From NCBI GenBank assembly GCA_030825825.1, contig JAPJPE010000041.1, forward strand, positions 1 to 10,342: 10,342 bases of DNA, read 5' to 3'. This document shows positions 1 to 6,072 of this stretch, in pieces. Below the pieces are notes generated by a model. The model saw nothing but the letters and a program-made list of their open reading frames with translations. It was not told the origin of the DNA and did not search any database. Both the position numbers and the translations under genes were made by a program. How positions within the stretch are numbered: the stretch's first letter is position 1; each line of letters begins with the position of its first letter. Origin of the DNA: Streptococcus sp. (GTDB lineage: Bacteria; Bacillota; Bacilli; Lactobacillales; Streptococcaceae).

Positions 1-251
1 TCGACCTTCCTTTTGCTCAAGGTAAATGGTGCGCTGCTGAAGGGCTCGACAATGCTATCATGCTCTCAGACTACTACGACCATTCCTTCGGAAAAGCCTA
101 CGGCCTCTTGATCAATGAATGGCACTTGCTCGCACGCGCTGTCTTGGTCTTAGATGCAGACAACAAGGTGACTTACGTTGAGTACCTCGACAACATCAAC
201 AGCGAACCCAATTACGACGCTGCAATCGAAGCCGTCAAGGCACTTGGGTAA
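1..251 (+). CDS. tpx: Thiol peroxidase Tpx, C-terminal half (5' end outside window)
   Basis: Tpx is a cytoplasmic two-cysteine peroxiredoxin that reduces hydrogen peroxide and alkyl hydroperoxides using thioredoxin. Reading from base 3, 82 residues are present before a TAA stop at 249-251, about half of the usual ~164. The segment DLPFAQGKWCAAEG carries the resolving cysteine (equivalent to Cys95 of E. coli Tpx). The peroxidatic cysteine lies upstream, outside the window. The remaining sequence (AYGLLINEWHLLARAVLVLD, then the ending NSEPNYDAAIEAVKAL) follows the family to its normal C-terminus, so the gene is cut only by the window edge. In streptococci tpx normally follows the manganese ABC transporter genes (psa/sca/ssa/fim). 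The manganese regulator lies 1.4 kb downstream here, consistent with that locus. The transporter itself is not visible. Confidence 0.95.
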   Translation, partial: DLPFAQGKWCAAEGLDNAIMLSDYYDHSFGKAYGLLINEWHLLARAVLVLDADNKVTYVEYLDNINSEPNYDAAIEAVKALG

Positions 252-254
252 ACG

Positions 255-279
255 AAAAAGAGGTCTGCGACCTCTTTTC
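255..279. terminator. Rho-independent terminator after tpx, probably bidirectional
   Basis: AAAAGAGGTC (256-265) and GACCTCTTTT (269-278) form a perfect 10-bp stem around a TGC loop, four bases after the tpx stop. The 3' arm ends in TTTT on the plus strand. The five A residues at 255-259 supply TTTTT on the minus strand, so it could also stop transcription arriving from the minus-strand gene at 532-1557. Confidence 0.9.
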
Positions 280-300
280 TATATCTACAAAATCTGTTCA

Positions 301-438
301 GAACCTTTCCTTAAGTGAGTACGGACGTCAGCGAACTTCTAGGAAGTTCCATGACTTAGTTTTGAACCTAACGTTTCAAAACTCCCGAGCGCTTGAAACA
401 ACAATGTTTCAAGCACTTTTCTCACAGCGGAAAGGCTC
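301..438. repeat. Multi-arm inverted-repeat element (closing stem plus three hairpins)
   Basis: The 138 bases fold into one closed figure. The outer stem pairs 301-310 with 429-438 (9 of 10 positions) and continues as GTGAG 315-319 with CTCAC 421-425 across a small internal loop. Inside are three arms. Arm 1 is GAACTTC 333-339 with GAAGTTC 343-349 (loop TAG), extended by GTCA 327-330 with TGAC 352-355. Arm 2 is AGTTTTGAA 358-366 with TTCAAAACT 375-383. Arm 3 is GCTTGAAAC 391-399 with GTTTCAAGC 406-414. There is no open reading frame of note. Arms 2 and 3 resemble each other, suggesting internal duplication. It may be a streptococcal intergenic repeat or a structured RNA; the family could not be confirmed from sequence alone. 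Confidence 0.7.
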
Positions 439-531
439 ATCACCTGATAGATCAGCTCTAAGAACTTAACTGTTTTAACTTCTTTTAAGAACCCTTAGGC
501 TATTTTATGTAAAATAACAGTTCTTTCGTTG
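439..531. other. AT-rich non-coding stretch with a 16-bp palindrome
   Basis: This is the rest of the tpx-side intergenic region, next to the 3' end of the minus-strand gene at 532-1557. It contains no credible coding sequence. CTGATAGATCAG (444-455) is a short inverted repeat. TATTTTATGTAAAATA (501-516) is a perfect 7+2+7 palindrome. The two-base spacing is too tight for an RNA hairpin loop without fraying, and no T-run follows on either strand, so a protein-binding site is more plausible than a terminator. No known regulator consensus was recognised with certainty. Confidence 0.4.
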
Positions 532-1557
532 CTATAAAATCCGATGGAGCCCATTCTGGAGGAGAACCCGCCAGCGTAAGCGAGGGATGCCTTGTAGAAA
601 GCTCCGCACGCGCTTTGCTACTTGTTGCTTATAGCTCTTACCTCCCTGTGCAAAAACTCCTTTTCGACTCCAATAACCTTGCTCTCCTCGGTCATTCTTC
701 GGAGCTAGATAGCGAACACCTTGCTGATAGAGGACCTGCTTGCGAAAGGCTGGATCCCAAGCTTTGACGGGGTCAATATCTAAGTCCTTATGGGTCCGGC
801 CCCTAGCCAACCCGTAGTTAAAACTGGCACCATTGACAATGCCATTTTCAGAAACTTCTAATGGATCGACTTCATTGAGGAAATGCCCAGCTTGATCGAG
901 AATATACTCCGTATGGAAATTTAACAAGACCTTGAAATTGACTTGTTGGGAGGCCCCTGATGGATAACGAAGATGACCATCTGGCCTAAGGGAGACCTTG
1001 TTGTGAAGACGAGCAGCCGCATAAGCATCCACCGTGACAGCTCTAGTCTCCTGTAGGTAAGCTTGTAAGGCCTCTTCGTCAGTTTGTCCAAGTCTCGCAT
1101 TATGTATCCGAATCCATTGCGCCTGGTAACTTGAAAGTAGGTAGCGCAACTGGTGAACCTGGCGTTTCAAGAGCTGATCTCCCGACTGCTCTGCCAAGGG
1201 ATCCTTTTCAAAGGCAACCTGCACGACGCGTGAAAAAGCCTTCCAAAAGTCGGAACCTGGCGGACAATCTGGAGCCATCCTACTCAGAAGAAAGGCTGTT
1301 TCTTCACAAGTTCCGGACAGGTCACTTGGCATAAGAAGAATTTTCATGACTCCCCTCAGCAAGTCTTGGGCAGCCGTTTCCGTTAGATCTTTGATCTCTT
1401 GAAACCACATGTTTTGAAACAGAGGACTGGCAAAGAAAAAGACAGACTGGTATTGTTCTTGGTAGGCTTGTGGATCTTTGTATCCCTGCAAGTGCTTCTC
1501 TAGATAGGCTAAACTATTTTCTCTCCAGCCTAGTCTCGCTAATTCCCGTCTGTTCAT
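532..1557 (-). CDS. Uncharacterised protein, tentatively DUF3114 family
   Basis: The 341-residue protein has no recognisable catalytic motif. It appears soluble: no signal peptide and no long hydrophobic segment. The sequence recalls the DUF3114 group of streptococcal proteins of unknown function; that assignment is from memory and tentative. The N-terminal two thirds look helical and rich in Gln, Leu and aromatic residues. A polar region at about 235-275 (NGASFNYGLARGR, then HKDLDIDPVKAWDP) looks like the most conserved kind of segment. The last 45 residues are strongly basic (many Lys and Arg), which could favour nucleic acid or membrane-surface contact; this is inference. The ATG at 1557 is preceded by AAAGGA with 7-base spacing and a plausible promoter. 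Base composition is similar to the neighbours. It lies antisense between tpx and scaR and may end at the tpx terminator. Confidence 0.8.
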   Translation of the reverse strand: MNRRELARLGWRENSLAYLEKHLQGYKDPQAYQEQYQSVFFFASPLFQNMWFQEIKDLTETAAQDLLRGVMKILLMPSDLSGTCEETAFLLSRMAPDCPPGSDFWKAFSRVVQVAFEKDPLAEQSGDQLLKRQVHQLRYLLSSYQAQWIRIHNARLGQTDEEALQAYLQETRAVTVDAYAAARLHNKVSLRPDGHLRYPSGASQQVNFKVLLNFHTEYILDQAGHFLNEVDPLEVSENGIVNGASFNYGLARGRTHKDLDIDPVKAWDPAFRKQVLYQQGVRYLAPKNDRGEQGYWSRKGVFAQGGKSYKQQVAKRVRSFLQGIPRLRWRVLLQNGLHRIL

Positions 1558-1580
1558 GATGCCATCCTTTCTATGCTTCT

Positions 1581-1609
1581 ATACTACCATCTTTTGGAGC
1601 TTGAGACAA
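1581..1609 (-). promoter_or_regulatory. Putative promoter of the unknown gene at 532-1557
   Basis: On the minus strand, TTGTCT (1609-1604) and TAGTAT (1586-1581) are separated by exactly 17 bases. Each matches the sigma-A consensus at four of six positions. They sit about 25 bases upstream of the ATG at 1557, which leaves room for the AAAGGA ribosome-binding site. Confidence 0.5.
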
Positions 1610-1645
1610 TTCTCATTACTCCACTAGCGTTTTTGAGGATTTTTT

Positions 1646-1677
1646 TGATATACTAGAAGTGAGCGAAGAAAAGAGGA
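1646..1677 (+). promoter_or_regulatory. Extended -10 promoter and ribosome-binding site of scaR
   Basis: TGATATACT at 1646-1654 is an extended -10 element (TG-n-TATACT). No good -35 hexamer lies 16-18 bases upstream, which is common for streptococcal extended -10 promoters. AGAGGA at 1672-1677 is placed four bases before the ATG at 1682. Confidence 0.55.
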
Positions 1678-1681
1678 AAGC

Positions 1682-2335
1682 ATGACACCAAACAAAGAAG
1701 ATTACCTCAAGTGCATTTATGAAATTGGCACAGAAGTAGAAAAAATCAGTAATAAGGAAATCGCTAGTCGCATGCAGGTCTCTCCACCCGCTGTGACTGA
1801 GATGATTAAGCGCATGGTCTCTGAGGGTCTCCTAGTGAAAGATAAGACCCATGGCTATCTACTAACGGATCTGGGCTCGCAATTGGTCTCTGATCTCTAC
1901 CGCAAGCACCGCTTGATCGAAGTATTTCTGCTGAAAAATCTTGGCTACACAACTGAAGAAGTCCATGAAGAGGCAGAAGTTCTCGAGCATACCGTTTCTG
2001 AACATTTCATCGACCGGCTGGATCACATGCTTGGAAATCCTAAGACCTGCCCTCATGGTGGGACAATTCCAAAGAAAGGTGAAAGGCTTGTCGAAGCCTA
2101 CCAAGACCGTCTTAGTGAAACGACTGAGCCTGGTCTGTATATTCTGCAAAGAGTCTATGACACCTATGAATTGCTAAAATTCTTAGACCAGATCCATCTC
2201 CAAATTGGTGATACCATCGCGTTTCAACGGTACGATGACTACACAGGACTCTATCACTTAGTTATCCATGAACAAGAAATTTCTATCAACCAAGTGATCG
2301 CCCAACAACTCTATATTGAAAAACATGCAGTCTAA
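1682..2335 (+). CDS. scaR: Manganese-dependent DtxR-family repressor (ScaR/PsaR/SloR/MntR type)
   Basis: This 217-residue cytoplasmic repressor binds Mn(II) and shuts off the manganese ABC transporter operon and related adhesion/oxidative-stress genes in streptococci. The N-terminal winged helix (about 1-64) contains the recognition region SNKEIASRMQVSPPAVTEMI. A dimerisation and metal domain (about 65-140) follows, then an SH3-like/FeoA-type domain (about 155-217). All expected DtxR-family metal ligands are visible: Asp7, His76, Glu80, Glu99, Glu102, His103, Cys123, His125 and Asp160. Cys at 123 with His at 125 (KTCPHGG) is the arrangement of streptococcal ScaR/SloR. Length fits the family (about 215). 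Proximity to tpx is the expected context. The name differs by species (scaR, psaR, sloR, ssaR, mntR); the orthology is firm, the symbol conventional. Confidence 0.95.
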   Translation: MTPNKEDYLKCIYEIGTEVEKISNKEIASRMQVSPPAVTEMIKRMVSEGLLVKDKTHGYLLTDLGSQLVSDLYRKHRLIEVFLLKNLGYTTEEVHEEAEVLEHTVSEHFIDRLDHMLGNPKTCPHGGTIPKKGERLVEAYQDRLSETTEPGLYILQRVYDTYELLKFLDQIHLQIGDTIAFQRYDDYTGLYHLVIHEQEISINQVIAQQLYIEKHAV

Positions 2336-2352
2336 CCCGACTGCATGTTTTC
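2319..2352. terminator. Bidirectional terminator between convergent scaR and dtd
   Basis: AAAACATGCAGTC (2320-2332) and GACTGCATGTTTT (2339-2351) form a perfect 13-bp stem with a six-base loop. The 5' arm is made of the last codons of scaR and the stop TAA lies in the loop. The plus strand ends TTTTC and the minus strand ends TTTTTC, so it can serve scaR and dtd, whose stop is at 2357. Confidence 0.9.
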
Positions 2353-2356
2353 TTAC

Positions 2357-2800
2357 TTATGGATTTTTTGTATCTAGTAAAATCGTCACCGGACCATCAT
2401 TGATCAATTCAATCGCCATATCGGCTCCAAAGATCCCTCGTTTGACAGGGACTTCTTTTTCTAATTGATCATTAAAGGCATCATATAACTGACTGGCCAT
2501 ATCTGGCTTGGCAGCCCCTATAAAAGCAGGACGGTTGCCTTTTTTTGTCTCCGCAAAGAGGGTAAATTGAGAGATCGACAAGATTTCTCCTTGAATATCT
2601 TTGACCGAAAGATTCATCTTATCTTCCTCATCTGAGAAAATACGCATCTGCGATACCTTGCGGACCGCATACTCCAAATCCTTCTGGTCATCCTCAGGCC
2701 CCACTCCCACTAAGAGCAGCAAACCTTGCTGGATCGCATTGTAGACTTGACCATCAATGGAAACCGAGGCACTCTTAACCCGTTGAATCACTAATTTCAT
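2357..2800 (-). CDS. dtd: D-aminoacyl-tRNA deacylase
   Basis: Dtd hydrolyses D-amino acids (and glycine mischarged on tRNA-Ala) from tRNA, protecting translation from wrong-chirality residues. It acts as a cytoplasmic homodimer. The 147-residue length is typical. The start MKLVIQRVKSASVSIDG is characteristic, and both signature motifs are present: SQFTLF at 77-82 and NDGPVT at 134-139, whose Gly-Pro (136-137) is the cross-subunit Gly-cisPro motif that rejects L-aminoacyl substrates. The ATG at 2800 has GGATGG (2810-2805) in front. An AT-rich TTATAAAATA just upstream of that could be a -10 element, with no clear -35. It follows relA on the same strand, an arrangement common in Firmicutes. Confidence 0.97.
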   Translation of the reverse strand: MKLVIQRVKSASVSIDGQVYNAIQQGLLLLVGVGPEDDQKDLEYAVRKVSQMRIFSDEEDKMNLSVKDIQGEILSISQFTLFAETKKGNRPAFIGAAKPDMASQLYDAFNDQLEKEVPVKRGIFGADMAIELINDGPVTILLDTKNP

Positions 2801-2815
2801 TTTACCATCCTATTT

Positions 2816-2945
2816 TATAAATCTATTGGGCATTGGCTACTAACCTTCAAAGAACATCAACTTCAGACAAGGCAGTGCGACGCAGGCAGTACTTCAGTAC
2901 GGCAAGGCGAGCTAACGAAGCAATAAAAGATAACTGAGCAGCCGA
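2816..2945. repeat. Repeat-like spacer between relA and dtd
   Basis: The spacer contains GGCAGT twice (2871-2876 and 2886-2891), a small inverted repeat GTAC-TTCA-GTAC (2889-2900), and the string AGTACGGCAAGGCGAGC. This resembles the 'GTACGGCAAGGCGA' part of intergenic repeats common in mitis-group streptococci. It shares AGTACGG followed by GCGA with the element at 301-438, and CTAACGAAGC (2912-2921) with the rsmE terminator. No coding sequence and no clear terminator are visible, so relA and dtd may be cotranscribed through it. The family assignment is from memory. Confidence 0.4.
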
Positions 2946-5165
2946 TTAGCCGTTGGTACGCTTAACAGAGTACACCTCCGGCACACTCTTAATCTTATCC
3001 ACAACCGTTGTCAACATAGACAGGTTTGGAATTCCAAAGGAAATGTGGATATTGGCAAATTTCATATCTTTGGTTGGTTGGGCATTGACGGTTGATACCA
3101 TCTTAGCTGTATTAGAGAGGACTTGTAGTACATCGTTCAGAAGTCCGGCACGGTTGAGTCCATATATATCGATGTGGGCGATGTAGTCTTTGGTCGTGTT
3201 GTTGTCTTCCCACTCGACATCGATCAAGCGTTGCTCGTAGTTGTCTTGAGCTCGGAGATTCATACAGTCCTGACGGTGAATCGCAACACCGCGTCCTTTG
3301 GTGATGTAGCCGACGATTTCATCACCTGGAACTGGATTACAACACTTAGCAATCCGAATCAAGAGTCCCGAAGCTCCTTGGATGACCACGCCACCCTCGT
3401 GACGGACCTTGAGGGTGTCTTTTTTATTTTCAACCTTGACCTCGCCACCTTTGACCAGCTCTTCTGCTTCTGCGCGTGCCTTAGCCCGTTCTTCTTCCCG
3501 GCGTTCATCCTCCGTCAAGCGGTTAAAGATGGTAATAGCCCCAATCTCTCCAAAACCAATCGCCGCAAACAAGGCTTCTTCTGTCTTGTAACTTGATTTT
3601 TGTAGCACTTTGTCCATGTGCTTTTTGTCCATGAACTTATTGGCTACCAAGTCATGCTCATTGAATTGGGCCATCAAGAGGTCACGACCCCGGTTAATCG
3701 ACAATTCCTTATCTTGATTTTTAAAGAATTGACGAATCTTGTTGCGCGCCTTGCTGGTTTTGACAAGGGTCAGCCAGTCACGGCTCGGACCAAAGGAGTT
3801 GGCATTGGTGATAATCTCCACCTGGTCTCCCGTCCGAAGTTTGGTATTGAGGGGCACCATCCGGCCGTTGACCTTGGCACCAATCGCTTTTTCCCCAACC
3901 TTGGTGTGGATTTCATAGGCAAAATCGATCGGTCCGGAATCTTTCGGAAGCGAGCGCACGGTTCCATCTGGTGTGAAGACGTAAATTTCTTCTGCCAGGA
4001 TGTCTTCTTTTACATTTTCAACAAATTCTTTGGCATCACCTGACTGGTCTTGGAGTTCCATCATCTCCTTGATCCAATTCATTCCAATGGCCGATTCCTT
4101 ACTGTTGACTTGGCCCTTGATCCCTTTCTTATAGGCCCAGTGAGCCGCAACCCCGTACTCAGCAACCTCATGCATTTCCTTGGTTCGGATCTGGAATTCA
4201 ATCGGTCCTTTAGGGCCATATACAGTCGTATGGATAGACTGATAACCATTGGCCTTCCGGTTGGCAATATAGTCCTTAAAACGCCCCGGCATTGGCTTCC
4301 AGAGCTCATGGATGTAGCCTAGCATAGCATAGACATCGCTGGGGGTATCCAGGATACAGCGGATGGCAATCAAGTCATAGATTTCATCAAAGCGTTTCTT
4401 CTTATCCTGCATTTTGCGATAGATCGAATAGATATGCTTTGGTCGACCATAAATTTTCCCATGCAGATGGCGTTCCCCAGCATAGGTCTCAATCTTGTGG
4501 ACAACCTCTTCGACCAACTCTTCTCGCTCGCGACGTTTTTCCTTCATCATATGCGAAATCTTGTAGAATTCAACTTCATTCAGATAACGGAAGGACAAAT
4601 CCTCAAGCTCCCACTTGACGCTGGAAATCCCGAGACGGTGGGCTAGCGGCGCATAGATCTCCATGGTCTCACGCGAAATGCGCTCTTGCTTATCCTTGCG
4701 CAAATGCTTGAGGGTACGCATATTATGCAAGCGGTCTGCCAATTTGACCAAAATGACACGGATATCTTGAGACATGGCCATGAGCATCTTGCGATGGTTT
4801 TCCGCCAACTGCTCTTCATGGGACTTGTACTTGACCTTCCCGAGCTTGGTCACCCCATCGACAATCACGCGCACATCATGACCAAATTCGCGCTCTAAAT
4901 CATCTAAAGTCGCATCCGTATCTTCCACGACATCATGCAAAAAGCCACAGGCGACCGTCACAGCATCCAGTTTCAGCTTGGCAAGGATTCCTGCCACTTG
5001 AATCGGGTGAATGATATAAGGCTCGCCAGACTGACGGAATTGCCCATTATGGCAATCAACCGCATAGACCAAAGCCTTTTGCACAAAAGCAACATCTTCA
5101 GGTGATAAATATTTTTTTGTAAGGGCAACGACTTGGTCCCCTGTTAAATTCTCTTCTTTCGGCAT
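2946..5165 (-). CDS. relA: Bifunctional (p)ppGpp synthetase/hydrolase Rel
   Basis: This is the cytoplasmic, ribosome-associated stringent-response enzyme. It makes (p)ppGpp from ATP plus GDP/GTP and degrades it again. The 739-residue length equals that of streptococcal Rel enzymes. Domains in order: HD hydrolase (about 25-200) with metal ligands His53, His77, Asp78 and Asp144; synthetase (about 230-350) with Arg241, Asp264 and Glu323 and the block NGYQSIHTTVYGP; TGS (about 392-452, YVFTPDGTVRSLPKDSGPIDFA); helical linker; zinc-finger-like domain with Cys608, Cys609, His630 and Cys634; C-terminal ACT/RRM domain (about 660-739). Both catalytic centres are intact, so the enzyme should be bifunctional. 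The ATG at 5165 has GGAG seven bases upstream. Transcription comes from its own promoter at about 5192-5200. Confidence 0.98.
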   Translation of the reverse strand: MPKEENLTGDQVVALTKKYLSPEDVAFVQKALVYAVDCHNGQFRQSGEPYIIHPIQVAGILAKLKLDAVTVACGFLHDVVEDTDATLDDLEREFGHDVRVIVDGVTKLGKVKYKSHEEQLAENHRKMLMAMSQDIRVILVKLADRLHNMRTLKHLRKDKQERISRETMEIYAPLAHRLGISSVKWELEDLSFRYLNEVEFYKISHMMKEKRREREELVEEVVHKIETYAGERHLHGKIYGRPKHIYSIYRKMQDKKKRFDEIYDLIAIRCILDTPSDVYAMLGYIHELWKPMPGRFKDYIANRKANGYQSIHTTVYGPKGPIEFQIRTKEMHEVAEYGVAAHWAYKKGIKGQVNSKESAIGMNWIKEMMELQDQSGDAKEFVENVKEDILAEEIYVFTPDGTVRSLPKDSGPIDFAYEIHTKVGEKAIGAKVNGRMVPLNTKLRTGDQVEIITNANSFGPSRDWLTLVKTSKARNKIRQFFKNQDKELSINRGRDLLMAQFNEHDLVANKFMDKKHMDKVLQKSSYKTEEALFAAIGFGEIGAITIFNRLTEDERREEERAKARAEAEELVKGGEVKVENKKDTLKVRHEGGVVIQGASGLLIRIAKCCNPVPGDEIVGYITKGRGVAIHRQDCMNLRAQDNYEQRLIDVEWEDNNTTKDYIAHIDIYGLNRAGLLNDVLQVLSNTAKMVSTVNAQPTKDMKFANIHISFGIPNLSMLTTVVDKIKSVPEVYSVKRTNG

Positions 5166-5191
5166 GTATTTTCTCCAGTTTCTTGGATACT

Positions 5192-5200
5192 ATTTTAACA
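5192..5200 (-). promoter_or_regulatory. Extended -10 promoter of relA
   Basis: The minus strand reads TGTTAAAAT (5200-5192), a TG-n-TAAAAT extended -10, about 27 bases upstream of the ATG. It implies a short leader of roughly 20 bases. There is no convincing -35 hexamer at normal spacing. Confidence 0.5.
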
Positions 5201-5295
5201 CTTTTAGAAGCAGATGGGAACCAATGAAGCTACTTTAATATACGGATACTACTCGAAGATCATTCTGGGATCCACCTTGCTTTCATCATTCTTGT
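5201..5295. other. Intergenic stretch upstream of relA
   Basis: This lies between the relA promoter and the rsmE terminator. No gene is visible. ATACTACTCGAAGATC (5249-5264) resembles the ATACTCTTCGAAAATC end of a widespread mitis-group intergenic repeat at 13 of 16 positions, so it may be a repeat remnant. Nothing else was recognised. Confidence 0.25.
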
Positions 5296-5333
5296 AAAAA
5301 AACTAACGAAGCGATTCCTTCACTTCGTTAGTT
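5296..5333 (-). terminator. Rho-independent terminator of the prmA-rsmE operon
   Basis: On the minus strand, AACTAACGAAG (5333-5323) pairs with CTTCGTTAGTT (5311-5301), a perfect 11-bp stem with an 11-base loop, followed by seven T residues (5302-5296). The 5' arm begins in the last sense codon of rsmE and includes its TAA stop (5330-5328). Confidence 0.9.
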
Positions 5334-6071
5334 CATTAATTCTGTGACAACACTCACGGCGCTGAGAGCGTAGAGTGGAGCTGTTTCTGCTCGAAGTATG
5401 CGAGGCCCAAGTCCTGCAAGGACTGCTCCTTTAGCTGTAAAACTTTTAATTTCTGCAGGGGATAAACCGCCCTCTGGTCCAAAGATAAAGAGTAGTTTAC
5501 ATCCAGCTTCTAAGCCTGTCAGCGACTGAATCAGAGCGGCCGCCTCGCCTTCTTTAGCTGACTCTTCATAGGCCACCACGATCCGGTCAAACTGGTCGAA
5601 CTGAGCCAGAAAGTCTGCCTTTTTCTCAAAAAGGGTAATGCTTGGGACCAGATTTCGCTTGCTTTGCTCGGCTGCTCCGAGGGCGATTTTTTCTAGTTTC
5701 TCGACCTTTTTACCCAATTTCTTGCCGTCCCACTTAGCAACGGACCAGTCTGCAGGGAAGGCCCAGATTTGGCTGGCACCGAGTTCCGTTACTTTCTGAG
5801 TGATGAACTCGAGCTTGTCTCCCTTGGGAAAGCCTGATGCGATGGTCACTTGGACTGGCAGTTCCACATTGTCAGCTAATTCCTCGATTAGCTCCAACTT
5901 ACGGGCTTCTACATTTACCACGCGCGCCAAACGCTTGATCCCATCATCAAAGACCAAAGTCACCTCATCATCTTCTTTTAAGCGCATGACCTGAAACATG
6001 TGCTTGCTGGTCTCCTTGTCCTCTATGGTGACAGGTGAGCTAGCCAAACCTTTTACAAAATACTGCTGCAT
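5328..6071 (-). CDS. rsmE: 16S rRNA (uracil(1498)-N3)-methyltransferase RsmE
   Basis: RsmE methylates N3 of U1498 in helix 44 of 16S rRNA within the 30S subunit, using S-adenosylmethionine. It is a SPOUT (trefoil-knot) enzyme. With the start at 6071 the protein has 247 residues, normal for the family. It has an N-terminal PUA-like domain (about 1-70, with HMFQVMRLK at 24-32) and a C-terminal knot domain. Conserved blocks are KVTELG (93-98), AAEQSKR (133-139), FGPEGGLS (197-204) and LGPRILRAETAPL (221-233). A TTG 12 bases upstream would add MEAS. I prefer the ATG because GGAGG (6081-6077) lies five bases before it and would fall after the TTG. The start sits one base after the prmA stop, so translation is probably coupled. 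Confidence 0.96.
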   Translation of the reverse strand: MQQYFVKGLASSPVTIEDKETSKHMFQVMRLKEDDEVTLVFDDGIKRLARVVNVEARKLELIEELADNVELPVQVTIASGFPKGDKLEFITQKVTELGASQIWAFPADWSVAKWDGKKLGKKVEKLEKIALGAAEQSKRNLVPSITLFEKKADFLAQFDQFDRIVVAYEESAKEGEAAALIQSLTGLEAGCKLLFIFGPEGGLSPAEIKSFTAKGAVLAGLGPRILRAETAPLYALSAVSVVTELMN

Positions 6072-6072
6072 G

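Noticed and set aside
327..414. Hairpins considered as a CRISPR array
   Set aside because: The repeats are inverted, of different length and unevenly spaced; there are no regular direct repeats with spacers.
465..480. TTAACTGTTTTAA resembles part of the ScaR operator (TTAACTTGACTTAA)
   Set aside because: Spacing and core differ, it is not symmetric, and no promoter to be regulated is visible next to it.
3174..4043. Several plus-strand open frames of 60-141 codons opposite relA
   Set aside because: They are antisense to a full-length, motif-complete relA, lack ribosome-binding sites and resemble no family; they are shadows of the high-coding strand.
5201..5295. Upstream region of relA considered as a riboswitch or attenuator
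   Set aside because: The relA promoter lies downstream of most of it, the leader is about 20 bases, and no known aptamer or T-box pattern is present.
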